A program made the position numbers and the translations under genes. The notes beneath the pieces were generated by a model, which made no database searches, was not told the origin of the DNA, and saw only the letters and a program-made list of their open reading frames with translations. Shown here one piece after another: positions 7,809-14,669 of a stretch of DNA of 33,733 nucleotides. Position 1 is the first letter of the stretch. Every line of letters starts with the position of its first letter. Source of the stretch: Lawsonibacter hominis (GTDB lineage: Bacteria; Bacillota; Clostridia; Oscillospirales; Oscillospiraceae); NCBI RefSeq assembly GCF_014287895.1, contig NZ_JACOPP010000027.1, positions 1-33,733 of the forward strand. The letters are read 5' to 3'.

Positions 7809-7852
7809 AGCGTCGGACGCAGAATGTGCCTTTGTGTCCGGCGCTATTTTTT
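7809..7852 (+). terminator. Terminator after wHTH1
   Basis: The stem AGCGTCGGACGC (7809-7820) pairs with GTGTCCGGCGCT (7834-7845) using G-T wobbles and is followed by TTTTTT. The same GCCGGACGC/GCGTCCGGC type of stem follows wHTH2, wHTH3 and wHTH4, and also the XRE gene at 13448. Confidence 0.85.
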
Positions 7853-7950
7853 CTTATGCCTGCCCCATCGGGAAGTTTGGCAGTTCTTCCAGCAGTTTCA
7901 AAATAAGGTGCTGCATCATATCTTCGTCAACGGTCAGCTCGTCCTACCAT

Positions 7951-8012
7951 CCCAACGACCAACGCCGAAAAGCCTTGATTCCCGTGGTCTTTTTGCCCCC
8001 TAAATGCGTAGA
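7951..8012 (+). repeat. 62-base repeat R, copy 1
   Basis: This stretch matches 25204-25265 at 56 of 62 positions; both lie about 100-130 bases downstream of a wHTH gene and its terminator and just before the promoter of the next module. The last 15 bases (CCCTAAATGCGTAGA) are identical. On the minus strand both encode a similar short peptide (STHLGGKK, then IKAFRRWS), so it may be a degraded coding end. The rest of 7853-8092 shows nothing recognisable. Confidence 0.7.
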
Positions 8013-8092
8013 GAGTAGAGTGCTACAATCACTATCTGTCGCAAAATTTTGAAATCTACCCCATAACCAGTAAAATACCATTGGAATGTATA

Positions 8093-8144
8093 TTGACAAA
8101 AATGAGAATTGGACGTATACCAAATACATACCAAGCGAATGAAT
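8093..8144 (+). promoter_or_regulatory. Promoter and candidate operator of the TetR gene
   Basis: TTGACA (8093-8098), 17 bases, TATACC (8116-8121). Directly downstream, over the expected transcript start, is ATACATACC-N5-AATGAAT (8124-8144). The same motif with the same five-base gap lies ahead of the exporter operon at 8888-8908, so it is probably the TetR operator and the gene is self-repressed. Confidence 0.65.
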
Positions 8145-8166
8145 AAAGGTCGAAGGTGATTTTCCA

Positions 8167-8814
8167 ATGGCGAGAAATAAATATCCCGAAGTAACCGTTG
8201 AGAAGATATTAGAAGTATCGCAACGGTTGTTCATGGAAAAGGGGTATGACAATACAACTATTCAAGATATTGTAAATGAACTCGGTGGATTGACTAAAGG
8301 TGCTATTTATCATCACTTCAAGTCAAAAGAGGAAATTATTGAAGCATTAGGGGAAAAACTATTTTTTGACAATAATCCGTTTGTTACTGTACAAAGGCAA
8401 AAGCACTTAAACGGGTTACAGAAAATGCGTGAGGTCATCAAGTTAAACCATGCAGATATTGGTAGGACAGAACTTGGAAAACAAAGTATTCCCCTTTTGA
8501 AAAATCCTCGTCTGTTGGCAGAACTTGCTGATACAAATAGGAGATTGATCGCCCCTCTTTGGCTCCAGCTTATTCAAGAAGGAATAGAGGACGGTTCTAT
8601 CCAGACAGACTACGCAAAAGAACTTTCAGAACTCTTGCCGTTGCTTACAAACTTTTGGTTGATTCCATCGGTCTATCCCGCAACACATGAGGAACTGCTG
8701 TCAAAGTTTGCTTTTATCAAGTATTTGTTGGACAGTATGAATCTACCGATCATTGACGATGAAATCTTCGGAATGGTGAAGAACTACCTTGAACATCTAA
8801 ATGTAAGTGAGTAA
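8167..8814 (+). CDS. TetR/AcrR-family transcriptional repressor
   Basis: The 215-residue protein has the N-terminal TetR HTH (about residues 8-55): VEKILEVSQRLFMEKGYDNT, TIQDIVNELGG, and the recognition helix KGAIYHHFKSKEE. The C-terminal 150 residues are the helical ligand-binding and dimer domain. Ribosome site GAAGGTGA. It lies upstream of a small membrane protein and a fused ABC exporter, the usual arrangement for a drug-responsive repressor of an efflux pump. Shared motifs at 8124 and 8854-8908 support repression of both transcripts. The ligand is unknown. Confidence 0.92.
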   Translation: MARNKYPEVTVEKILEVSQRLFMEKGYDNTTIQDIVNELGGLTKGAIYHHFKSKEEIIEALGEKLFFDNNPFVTVQRQKHLNGLQKMREVIKLNHADIGRTELGKQSIPLLKNPRLLAELADTNRRLIAPLWLQLIQEGIEDGSIQTDYAKELSELLPLLTNFWLIPSVYPATHEELLSKFAFIKYLLDSMNLPIIDDEIFGMVKNYLEHLNVSE

Positions 8815-8847
8815 ATAAAATTGCCTTGTAAAAGGCAGTTTTATTTA
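8814..8847 (+). terminator. Terminator between TetR and the exporter operon
   Basis: The arms 8814-8827 and 8832-8845 (AATAAAATTGCCTT / AAGGCAGTTTTATT) pair over 14 bases with one wobble and a four-base loop, and overlap the TetR stop codon. The A/T flanks would make it work in either direction. Confidence 0.75.
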
Positions 8848-8853
8848 CAAACA

Positions 8854-8908
8854 ATACATACATTCATAAGGTATTATTTTCAGGAATATACATACCGTCT
8901 TAATGTAT
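8854..8908 (+). promoter_or_regulatory. Two candidate TetR operators ahead of the exporter operon
   Basis: ATACATACA-N5-AAGGTAT (8854-8874) and ATACATACC-N5-AATGTAT (8888-8908) both match the site at the TetR promoter (8124-8144) in half-site sequence and gap. The second has CATAC/GTATG inverted symmetry. The exporter promoter must lie in this interval, but I cannot assign its hexamers with confidence. Confidence 0.55.
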
Positions 8909-8922
8909 GAAAGGAGATTGTT

Positions 8923-9162
8923 ATGTCTAATGTAGATCAAAAAATCGAAAATGCTGCAAACAAAATTGAAAGAGCTGCAAATAAGGCATGGAAAAAGCGT
9001 TCATTCCGCATTGTATCAAAGTCTATATCTGCTGCGGCAGAAATTGGGCTGATGATAGGAGCTGCACATTTATCTGAAAAAGGCTATAAATCAGCAGCTA
9101 CCTGTTTGTTTGGTTTAGGCGCGGTAGGACTTGTTTGTGATTTGCTCTTTAACAGGAAATAG
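8923..9162 (+). CDS. Small membrane protein of unknown function
   Basis: This 79-residue protein has an amphipathic, charged N-terminus with a short repeat (IENAANK / IERAANK), then two hydrophobic stretches (about residues 34-50 and 58-75). Ribosome site AAAGGAGA at good spacing. It ends one base before the ribosome site AGGAGG of the ABC exporter gene, so the two are co-transcribed and likely coupled. I do not recognise a family; a small accessory or immunity-type partner of the exporter is possible. Confidence 0.7.
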   Translation: MSNVDQKIENAANKIERAANKAWKKRSFRIVSKSISAAAEIGLMIGAAHLSEKGYKSAATCLFGLGAVGLVCDLLFNRK

Positions 9163-9176
9163 GAGGATACTAATTT

Positions 9177-10862
9177 ATGATACGTTATTTGAAACAATAC
9201 AAACTCTTGCTGTTCCTTACCGTGTTATTTACTGCGATCAGCTCTCTATCTTATGTGTTTATCGCTATCTTATTGCAACAGGTTATGGATATTGTAGATA
9301 TGGGCGATATAGACGGCTTCATCAGAATACTACTCTTTTCTTTAGCCTACTTTGCGCTTATGGGAGTATTCATGTACCTACAATCCTTTTTCAGCAAAAA
9401 ATTTATCTGCAAGATTATGAAAGCAGTCCGCTCCAAAACCTTTATGGGAATTGAGAAGCACACGATTGAGGATTACGCTAAAAACCATACCGCAGACTAT
9501 TTATCTGCAATTACGAATGATGTAAAAATGATTGAGGACAATTTTTTGCTTCCTCTCCTACAAGTCATTCAATACACTATTATTTTTATAGCATCCCTTG
9601 CTGTAATGATTTACTTTGACATTATCGTTACGGTATGCGTAATTATTGCAATCGCCATTATGCTTATAGTACCCAGTCTGTTTGGCGGGCTGCTCTCAAA
9701 ACGACAGGACAAATATTCTGATATGCTATCCGTTTTTACAAACCATGTAAAAGATCTGTTATCCGGTTTTGAAGTTATCAAGTCCTACCGAATGAAAAAC
9801 TATGTTCTTTCACGATTTGAAGCAAGTAACGAGGACACGATAAAAGCAAAATATTCCGTTGACAAAGCGATTGCCGCAAATGAAGCGGTTTCTATGGTAC
9901 TTGCGCTTCTTGTTCAGGTTGTTGTTGTTTTTCTTTCGGCATACTTCATTATCATTGGACGTATCAGCGCAGGAGCGTTATTAGGCATGGTGCAGGTAAG
10001 CAGTAACCTTGCCAATCCCCTTTTAATTATTTTTAGTAATATCCCCAAAATTAAAAGCATAAAGCCGATTGCACAAAAGCTAAATCAACTTTCAGATTAC
10101 GAGAAACAAGACGCAAGTACGAAAAAATCTCCTACCTTCAATGATGCAATTTGTGTAGAGAATTTGCACTTTTCTTATGATAAAGAAAATGAAGTCATAG
10201 GCGGTATTTCACTATCCATTGAAAAAGGTAAAAAATATGCTTTTGTCGGTAAAAGTGGTTGCGGAAAATCTACGCTTATTAAGTTAATTGCCGGATATTA
10301 TTCCGATTTCACAGGTAATGTACTATATGACGCAGACAGTCTATCAATCTTGGATATTGATAAAATAACTGCCCTGTCGTCGATCATTCATCAGAATGTC
10401 TATATGTTCGATGAAAGTATTTTCGATAATATTTGCTTGCATGAAGATTACAGCGAAAAAGAATTACAGTCTGCTTTATCTGATAGTGGTTTATCAAGTT
10501 TTATCAAGCAAGTACCAAATGGCCTTGAATATCATGTCGGAGAAAATGGCGCTAATCTTTCCGGTGGCCAGAAGCAAAGAATTGCCGTAGCAAGGGCTTT
10601 AATCCGTAAAAAACCACTCTTGATCTTAGACGAGGGAACTTCTGCAATAGATATGCAGACTGCGTATGACATTGAAAGCAGGTTATTAGCAATATCTGAT
10701 TTAACGCTGCTTACAATCACGCACAATATGAGCAAAGACATTCTTGAACTCTATGACGAGATTATTTTTATGGCAGAAGGAAAAATCGTTGAGCATGGTA
10801 CATTTGAAGCTCTCATTGCAAAACACGCTGCATTTTATGATTTCTACCAACTGAAAAAATAA
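9177..10862 (+). CDS. ABC exporter, fused membrane and ATPase domains
   Basis: The 561-residue half-transporter has a six-helix type-1 exporter membrane domain (about residues 1-300) and an ATPase domain (about 325-555) with Walker A (GKSGCGKST), signature (LSGGQKQR), Walker B (LLILDEGTSAID) and H-loop (TITHN). Such proteins work as dimers in drug, lipid or peptide export. It lies behind TetR and the small membrane protein and ahead of wHTH2. A 40-base piece of the region after Walker B survives as a relic at 7171-7210. Confidence 0.93.
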   Translation: MIRYLKQYKLLLFLTVLFTAISSLSYVFIAILLQQVMDIVDMGDIDGFIRILLFSLAYFALMGVFMYLQSFFSKKFICKIMKAVRSKTFMGIEKHTIEDYAKNHTADYLSAITNDVKMIEDNFLLPLLQVIQYTIIFIASLAVMIYFDIIVTVCVIIAIAIMLIVPSLFGGLLSKRQDKYSDMLSVFTNHVKDLLSGFEVIKSYRMKNYVLSRFEASNEDTIKAKYSVDKAIAANEAVSMVLALLVQVVVVFLSAYFIIIGRISAGALLGMVQVSSNLANPLLIIFSNIPKIKSIKPIAQKLNQLSDYEKQDASTKKSPTFNDAICVENLHFSYDKENEVIGGISLSIEKGKKYAFVGKSGCGKSTLIKLIAGYYSDFTGNVLYDADSLSILDIDKITALSSIIHQNVYMFDESIFDNICLHEDYSEKELQSALSDSGLSSFIKQVPNGLEYHVGENGANLSGGQKQRIAVARALIRKKPLLILDEGTSAIDMQTAYDIESRLLAISDLTLLTITHNMSKDILELYDEIIFMAEGKIVEHGTFEALIAKHAAFYDFYQLKK

Positions 10863-10896
10863 GTAGTTAAGGAGTGAGCCGCTACTGGTTTGCCCT

Positions 10897-10970
10897 ACGG
10901 CGACTTTGAGAAATCGAGGACGTTGCTTTCTTTGCCCAGCACAGGATCGGCGGCCCAGGGAGGAAATCGT
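10897..10970 (+). promoter_or_regulatory. Leader of wHTH2 with conserved hairpin remnant
   Basis: The sequence ACGGCGACTTTGAGAAATC, then GTTGCTTTCTTT and GGATCGGCGGCCCAGGGAGG, aligns with the leaders of wHTH4 (24592-24668) and wHTH5 (28514-28588). In this copy the first stem is weaker and relies on G-T pairs. It ends at the ribosome site of wHTH2. Confidence 0.5.
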
Positions 10971-11387
10971 ATGCAAGAGATTATAGTCATCCGTACTTCT
11001 GACCCAGACGGAAGTATCTTTCGCTCCATCCTGGGAGCCTTACAGGGAAAAGATGTTCAGATTCTCCATGCTACTGATCTGAAACCCTCCGGCCTGACTT
11101 TGGGTGATATTGAGATATTTCCAGAGCAGCGGCGGGTCACGAAAGCCGGTGTGGAGATCTGCCTGAACTACGGAGAGTTCTCTATCCTTTACTGCTTGGC
11201 CCGCTACCCTGGGCGTGTATTCAGCCGGGAGCAGCTCTACAATGCGGCCTGGGGCGAGGACTATGAATTAGGCACCAACACGGTGGACAACACGATCTGG
11301 CGCCTGCGGAGCAAGCTGGAGCCTGACCCAAAGCACCCCACCTACATCAAGACTGTTTTTCGGGTAGGATACAAAATCGAAAAATAG
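10971..11387 (+). CDS. Stand-alone OmpR-type winged-helix protein, copy 2 (wHTH2)
   Basis: This 138-residue protein has the same architecture as wHTH1 and differs from it at about a dozen residues (for example HATDLKPSG for HAANLNPSA, and RSKLE for RNKLE in the recognition helix). The start is ATG 10971 behind GGAGG; an in-frame upstream extension runs through the leader hairpin and is rejected. It closes module II (TetR and ABC exporter) about 108 bases after the exporter stop. It may be reached by read-through from the TetR-controlled promoter, since no separate promoter is obvious. Confidence 0.9.
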   Translation: MQEIIVIRTSDPDGSIFRSILGALQGKDVQILHATDLKPSGLTLGDIEIFPEQRRVTKAGVEICLNYGEFSILYCLARYPGRVFSREQLYNAAWGEDYELGTNTVDNTIWRLRSKLEPDPKHPTYIKTVFRVGYKIEK

Positions 11388-11395
11388 CATAGCAA

Positions 11396-11436
11396 AGCGC
11401 CGGGCGCGGAGGGCTTCTGCGTCCGGTGCTATTTTC
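11396..11436 (+). terminator. Terminator after wHTH2
   Basis: AGCGCCGGGCGC (11396-11407) pairs with GCGTCCGGTGCT (11419-11430), followed by ATTTTCT. Same family of stem as after wHTH1, 3 and 4. Confidence 0.85.
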
Positions 11437-11570
11437 TGCCATTATAAAAAACTAAAATGCGAAGAAAAAAGGAAATTTTACATTTCTCGATGAAGTCCTG
11501 ATGATTTCTCCAAGATAAACTCTTACTGTGACAGTCTACCCATCCCCTGGGGAAAAGTGAGGTGAGGCCA

Positions 11571-11636
11571 ATGAGGGGCTGCAAAAACAGAATCATACAT
11601 AATCAGTGCATACGGCGGTCTTTATCCTATGGATAA
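11571..11636 (+). CDS. 21-residue leader peptide (attenuation)
   Basis: ATG 11571, behind GAGGTGAGG, encodes MRGCKNRIIHNQC, then IRRSLSYG and TAA. The right copy at 32012 encodes the same length with four changes (G3S, N11S, R15K, S17P), so the frame is conserved. Codons 15-21 lie inside the 5' arm and loop of the terminator hairpin at 11614, so a ribosome on this frame would melt or block it. The arrangement resembles leader peptides upstream of element-borne resistance and regulatory genes. The signal it reads is unknown. Confidence 0.7.
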   Translation: MRGCKNRIIHNQCIRRSLSYG

Positions 11637-11651
11637 GGGCCGCCTTTCTTT
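11614..11651 (+). terminator. Attenuator hairpin overlapping the leader peptide
   Basis: GGCGGTCTTTATCC (11614-11627) pairs with GGATAAGGGCCGCC (11631-11644) over 14 bases with two G-T wobbles and is followed by TTTCTTT. The right copy has a different sequence that still pairs, so the structure is maintained. Confidence 0.8.
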
Positions 11652-12094
11652 ATGCTATCGACAAATTCCGAGGGAAACCGTCAAGGTTCCCCAAATTTAG
11701 AACTTACAATTAAAAATTATCAGCAAGGGCGGCAGCGTAGAACTGCCATGTTGATGGAAGAAAGGGGATGATGCCAGCCGCCTGTGTGCCGTCCGCATAA
11801 TAGCGGGCAAGGAGTAGCAATGCTATGGACGATGCCATCCGCAGCATTGAGAAGTTGCTTTTTGTCCCATATCAACGACACACGGCTTTCAATGGACAAA
11901 TTTCAACAGGCGTTGGCAGGCGTTTTTGTACGCGGGAGTTTTCCCCCAGTGGGGACAAACCCCCGCCTGCCGGTGCTGCCTGCCCTATTGGACTTCTCAA
12001 TGCACATATTCAGAAAGCGGCTGATTTTGTATTCCGATACAAAGTCGGCCGCTTTTATTTAAGGCTCCCTGAACAAAGAGTTAGGGGGCCGCCA

Positions 12095-12131
12095 CCTCCG
12101 ATTTGTTTTCCACAAAAAAACAAATCGGAGG
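12095..12131 (+). promoter_or_regulatory. RBS-sequestering hairpin of the sigma-like gene
   Basis: CCTCCGATTTGTTTT (12095-12109) and AAAACAAATCGGAGG (12117-12131) form a perfect 15-bp stem that buries the GGAGG ribosome site eight bases before GTG 12140. In the right copy the sixth pair is A-T instead of G-C, a compensatory change. There is no T-run, so it should act on translation rather than termination. Confidence 0.75.
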
Positions 12132-12139
12132 TAACAGAA

Positions 12140-12649
12140 GTGCAAAATTATCGCAAAAGCGACTATGCGATAAACAAAAACAGCCCAAATATCGTTTATC
12201 GCTTTCATAACGAAATCATAGAAATCACACTGGAGGATTATCTGAAGGAGAATCCTGACAAAACGGAACATGACTTTGCAGAGCTGAAAGCCCTGTCCGA
12301 TCAAATCTACTATGAGCAGGATCGGGCAGAGAGCGCCCAGACCCGCAAGGATGTTTCCATTCACGGTTTGGAGGAAACGGAGCATTGCGCCACTCGCGCA
12401 CTGGATGAAGAATGGGAAGAACGAGTTGTTGACATACAGAACCGCAAGTATGCCTGGAAAGCCCTGGAGCAGCTTTTTACAGTGGGCGCTTTGACCGAGG
12501 TTCAGAAACGGCGATTCCGGCTTCATGTTTTTCAGGGACTCTCTACCCGGCAAATTGGTCGCATGGAAGGGACAAGCCACCAAGCCGTTGCCAAGTCCAT
12601 AAACCTGGCAATTGCCAAACTAAAAAAATATTTTGCGGCACAGGGCTGA
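12140..12649 (+). CDS. Sigma-70-family-like regulator of the element, copy 1
   Basis: This 169-residue protein has a C-terminal sigma region 4 HTH (about residues 118-165: LTEVQKRRFRLHVFQGLSTR, QIGRMEGTSHQAVAKSINLA, then AIAKLKKYF). The N-terminal half is charged and has no region 2. Such proteins are common near the control region of clostridial ICEs (compare the sigma-like ORF of Tn916-type elements). GTG 12140 is chosen because it follows GGAGG and because, between the two copies, about 16 base changes in the gene alter only one residue (L to F), whereas the open frame upstream (11825-12139) changes about 20 of 105 residues. Translation is probably gated by the hairpin at 12095. Confidence 0.82.
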   Translation: MQNYRKSDYAINKNSPNIVYRFHNEIIEITLEDYLKENPDKTEHDFAELKALSDQIYYEQDRAESAQTRKDVSIHGLEETEHCATRALDEEWEERVVDIQNRKYAWKALEQLFTVGALTEVQKRRFRLHVFQGLSTRQIGRMEGTSHQAVAKSINLAIAKLKKYFAAQG

Positions 12650-12672
12650 CATCCCTGCGGTTTCAGGACGAT

Positions 12673-12710
12673 AGGTGAAAGATATTCTTTCGAGTGTTTT
12701 CCTTTCGCCT
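12673..12710 (+). terminator. Hairpin downstream of the sigma-like gene
   Basis: AGGTGAAAG (from 12673) pairs with CTTTCGCCT (to 12710) with one wobble; the right copy at 33114-33152 keeps and extends the stem. The T-run is weak, so the terminator role is tentative. Confidence 0.4.
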
Positions 12711-12830
12711 GTTCCTTACAACCACATACTCATTCATCAGTAACTTCCCCCTTGTCAGTGCGATGAACAAAAGCCGAATCAGGGGTCGCGCCATGATATA
12801 CGGACATGGTGAACAGATTCCACCTGATTA

Positions 12831-13277
12831 TCATAAGCGGAAAATCTGTTTGCAGAGGCGTTCCGCATATTTCAGTGTTTGATAGGCTCCGCCGTAATCC
12901 CGCCACACCATAGCAATCAGGCAGTCCGCCCGGTCTACCATCCAGCGGTTGCAGGCGGTGATTGCCTTTTTGTAGTGGATGTCCGCAAGCTCAATGGGGA
13001 TCAGGATTTCGTCAAAGTTACTTTCATAGTATTCCTTATCCGTGTTTAGCCGCTGCTCCATGTAGGGCAGCACCAGAACCAGAGAGATTGCCTTGTCCGG
13101 GTGTCGGTGTTTTAGAGTACGAACCGCGCTGGCGCAAAGGGCGTCAAACTCTCCCTTACCGCCCACATAGCAGGTCATTTCCTGTTCCGCTTCCAGCAGC
13201 CTCTCCAATATCTCCACCACCCGCGACTGGCCAAGGCCAAAGACTTCTCTGTGTCCCGCAAAAGTACAAACCACCAT
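12831..13277 (-). CDS. SLOG-family protein, second copy type
   Basis: This 148-residue protein begins MVVCTFAGHREVFG; the FAGHRE motif, the YVGGKGEFDALCASAV glycine segment, SLVLVLPYM and the CLIAMVWRD strand place it in the same DUF1273/SLOG Rossmann group as 2467-3006, though it is clearly diverged and shorter. It is divergent from the XRE gene at 13448 with a 170-base gap. Its stop codon lies at the very end of repeat A, which suggests the gene was joined to the repeat by a recombination event. Its ligand and function are unknown. Confidence 0.78.
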   Translation of the reverse strand: MVVCTFAGHREVFGLGQSRVVEILERLLEAEQEMTCYVGGKGEFDALCASAVRTLKHRHPDKAISLVLVLPYMEQRLNTDKEYYESNFDEILIPIELADIHYKKAITACNRWMVDRADCLIAMVWRDYGGAYQTLKYAERLCKQIFRL

Positions 13278-13447
13278 ATCTATTTCCCCACTTTAAAAAG
13301 TTTATTTAACAAGCCAACCCATCACAGAAAATTTGCAAAACTTAAAGCACACAAATTTTGAATTTATATAGTTTATTATATATCTGTGCCGTGTACTTTA
13401 CAATAAAGGAGGAATAATATTAGGCGACGTACTGCGAGGGAAAATAG

Positions 13448-13804
13448 ATGGAATTAGATTACAAAGAGATTGGGAAGCGCGTGAAGATCGCAAGAATAAG
13501 GGCCGATCTGACGCAGGAAGCATTGGCGGAAAAGGCCGGGCTGTCCATTACCCACATGAGCAACATTGAAAACGGTCATTCCAAGTTGAGCTTACCGATG
13601 GCGGTTGCGCTGGCAAACGTCCTGTCTGTTTCGGTGGATGAATTTCTGTGCGACAGCGTGATCCATTCCAAGGAAGTTTTCTCCCATGAGGTTCAAATGC
13701 TTTTGGAGGATTGCGACGACTACGAGATACGCATACTCACCGATCTGCTAAAAGCAGCCAAAGACACGATCCGCAGGGATATGAAGCTGAAACAGCAGGA
13801 ATAG
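13448..13804 (+). CDS. XRE-family helix-turn-helix regulator
   Basis: The 118-residue protein has a Cro/C1-type HTH at residues 8-62 (GKRVKIARIRADLTQEALAE, KAGLSITHMSNIENG, KLSLPMAVALANVLSVSVDE). A C-terminal helical tail (about 70-118) is common in clostridial regulators of mobile elements. The ribosome site GCGAGGG lies eight bases before ATG; a stronger AAGGAGG at 13407 has no in-frame start behind it. It is divergent from the SLOG gene at 12831. The downstream terminator is of the wHTH type. Confidence 0.88.
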   Translation: MELDYKEIGKRVKIARIRADLTQEALAEKAGLSITHMSNIENGHSKLSLPMAVALANVLSVSVDEFLCDSVIHSKEVFSHEVQMLLEDCDDYEIRILTDLLKAAKDTIRRDMKLKQQE

Positions 13805-13853
13805 CGCAGGCAGTCACGATTGACCGTACTGCGCTACTCTTTTCTTACAATGC

Positions 13854-13903
13854 AAAGCGCCGGACGCGCGGGCTGTATGCCTCTGCGTCCGGCGCTTTGT
13901 TTC
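13854..13903 (+). terminator. wHTH-type terminator after the XRE gene
   Basis: AAAGCGCCGGACGC (13854-13867) pairs perfectly with GCGTCCGGCGCTTT (13885-13898), followed by GTTTC. Stem and the next about 20 bases (GGGGATATTTCTACACATTT) match those after wHTH4 (25093-25163), although the gene before it is not a wHTH. Confidence 0.85.
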
Positions 13904-14213
13904 GGGGATATTTCTACACATTTGGTTTCCGTTCCTACCTGGATTAGATAAATTCATTCAACCATCCAGACAACCGAGCCGGAGAAGTCAGATACGGCAG
14001 GGCTAACAGTGAAGAAAACCGCATCATCCCAGCCCAAACAAACTGTCAATAACAACAGGCTGAAGTGTAACCATAATCACAAACAAATACACTGTGAAAA
14101 ATAACAGTTCATTGCAATGCTTAATTGCAGTGGTGTAAAACCTTTTGCGAACCGCTTTTGAAACTTCTTTACTTTGTTTTACAAAAAATTCACAAAGTAA
14201 AAATAAAATGCTC
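13904..14213 (+). other. Intergenic region without a gene
   Basis: The 310 bases between the terminator and the BlaI promoter hold no ORF with a ribosome site. The first 20 bases repeat sequence found after wHTH4. The rest is AT-rich toward the right end with no hairpin or repeat that I can support. Confidence 0.5.
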
Positions 14214-14272
14214 TTGTACTTTTTATAAGACTGTAGTATTATAATATCAACGATGATACTACTACAGTCTTA
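14214..14272 (+). promoter_or_regulatory. Promoter and candidate BlaI operator of module III
   Basis: TTGTAC (14214-14219), 17 bases, TATTAT (14237-14242). A perfect 13-base inverted repeat, TAAGACTGTAGTA (14226-14238) and TACTACAGTCTTA (14260-14272), brackets the -10. TGTAGTA/TACTACA half-sites are typical of BlaI/MecI operators, although the arms here are 21 bases apart rather than adjacent. Confidence 0.65.
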
Positions 14273-14299
14273 TTACTTGCGTAGAAAGAGGATGATTTT

Positions 14300-14659
14300 A
14301 TGGAAATCAAACTGTTCGATTCTGAATTGAAAGTAATGGATGTGCTTTGGAGAGAAGGCGATCAGCCCGCAAAGTATGTTGCGAAAACATTGACGGATGA
14401 ACTGGGCTGGAATGTTAATACAACTTACACCCTGATTAAGCGGTGTATCAAAAAAGGAGCGATTGAGCGAACCGAACCCAACTTTATGTGCCATGCGTTG
14501 ATTCCAAAGAAGGACGTGCAAGAAGCAGAAACAAACGAACTTATCAACAAAATTTATGACGGTTCGGCTGATAAACTGTTTGCGGCTTTATTAAGCCGGA
14601 AAAAACTGTCTGCCGAGCAGATCGACAAATTGAAAAAGATTGTCGGTGATTTGGAATGA
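14300..14659 (+). CDS. BlaI/MecI-family repressor (module III)
   Basis: This 119-residue protein has the BlaI winged helix (residues 5-75: LFDSELKVMDVLWREGDQPA, then NVNTTYTLIKRCIKKGAIER) and a C-terminal dimerisation tail. At the position of the classical Asn-Phe cleavage site of BlaI it reads DKLFAALL, so proteolytic inactivation, if it occurs, uses another bond. Start ATG behind AAAGAGGATGA. It is followed by the BlaR1-like gene after a 10-base gap and is close in sequence to the BlaI at 21346. Confidence 0.92.
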   Translation: MEIKLFDSELKVMDVLWREGDQPAKYVAKTLTDELGWNVNTTYTLIKRCIKKGAIERTEPNFMCHALIPKKDVQEAETNELINKIYDGSADKLFAALLSRKKLSAEQIDKLKKIVGDLE

Positions 14660-14669
14660 GGTGATGAGT

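Larger units (their letters stand above)
11476..12836 (+). repeat. Repeat A, left copy (about 1.36 kb direct repeat)
   Basis: This segment is repeated in the same orientation at 31917-33279. Both copies hold, in order, the leader peptide, attenuator hairpin, a conserved GC-rich untranslated stretch (about 11720-12090, with small hairpins such as GTCCGC/GCGGGC), the RBS hairpin, the sigma-like gene and a further 187 bases. Similarity begins at TTTTACATTTCTCGA and stops at CCTGATTATCATAA. The two copies frame about 19 kb of cargo. Confidence 0.85.

Noticed and set aside
11825..12139. In-frame N-terminal extension of the sigma-like gene (also 32266-32580)
   Set aside because: The frame is open, but residues change freely between copies while the downstream gene is almost invariant. 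The real ribosome site is the hairpin-covered GGAGG at 12127.
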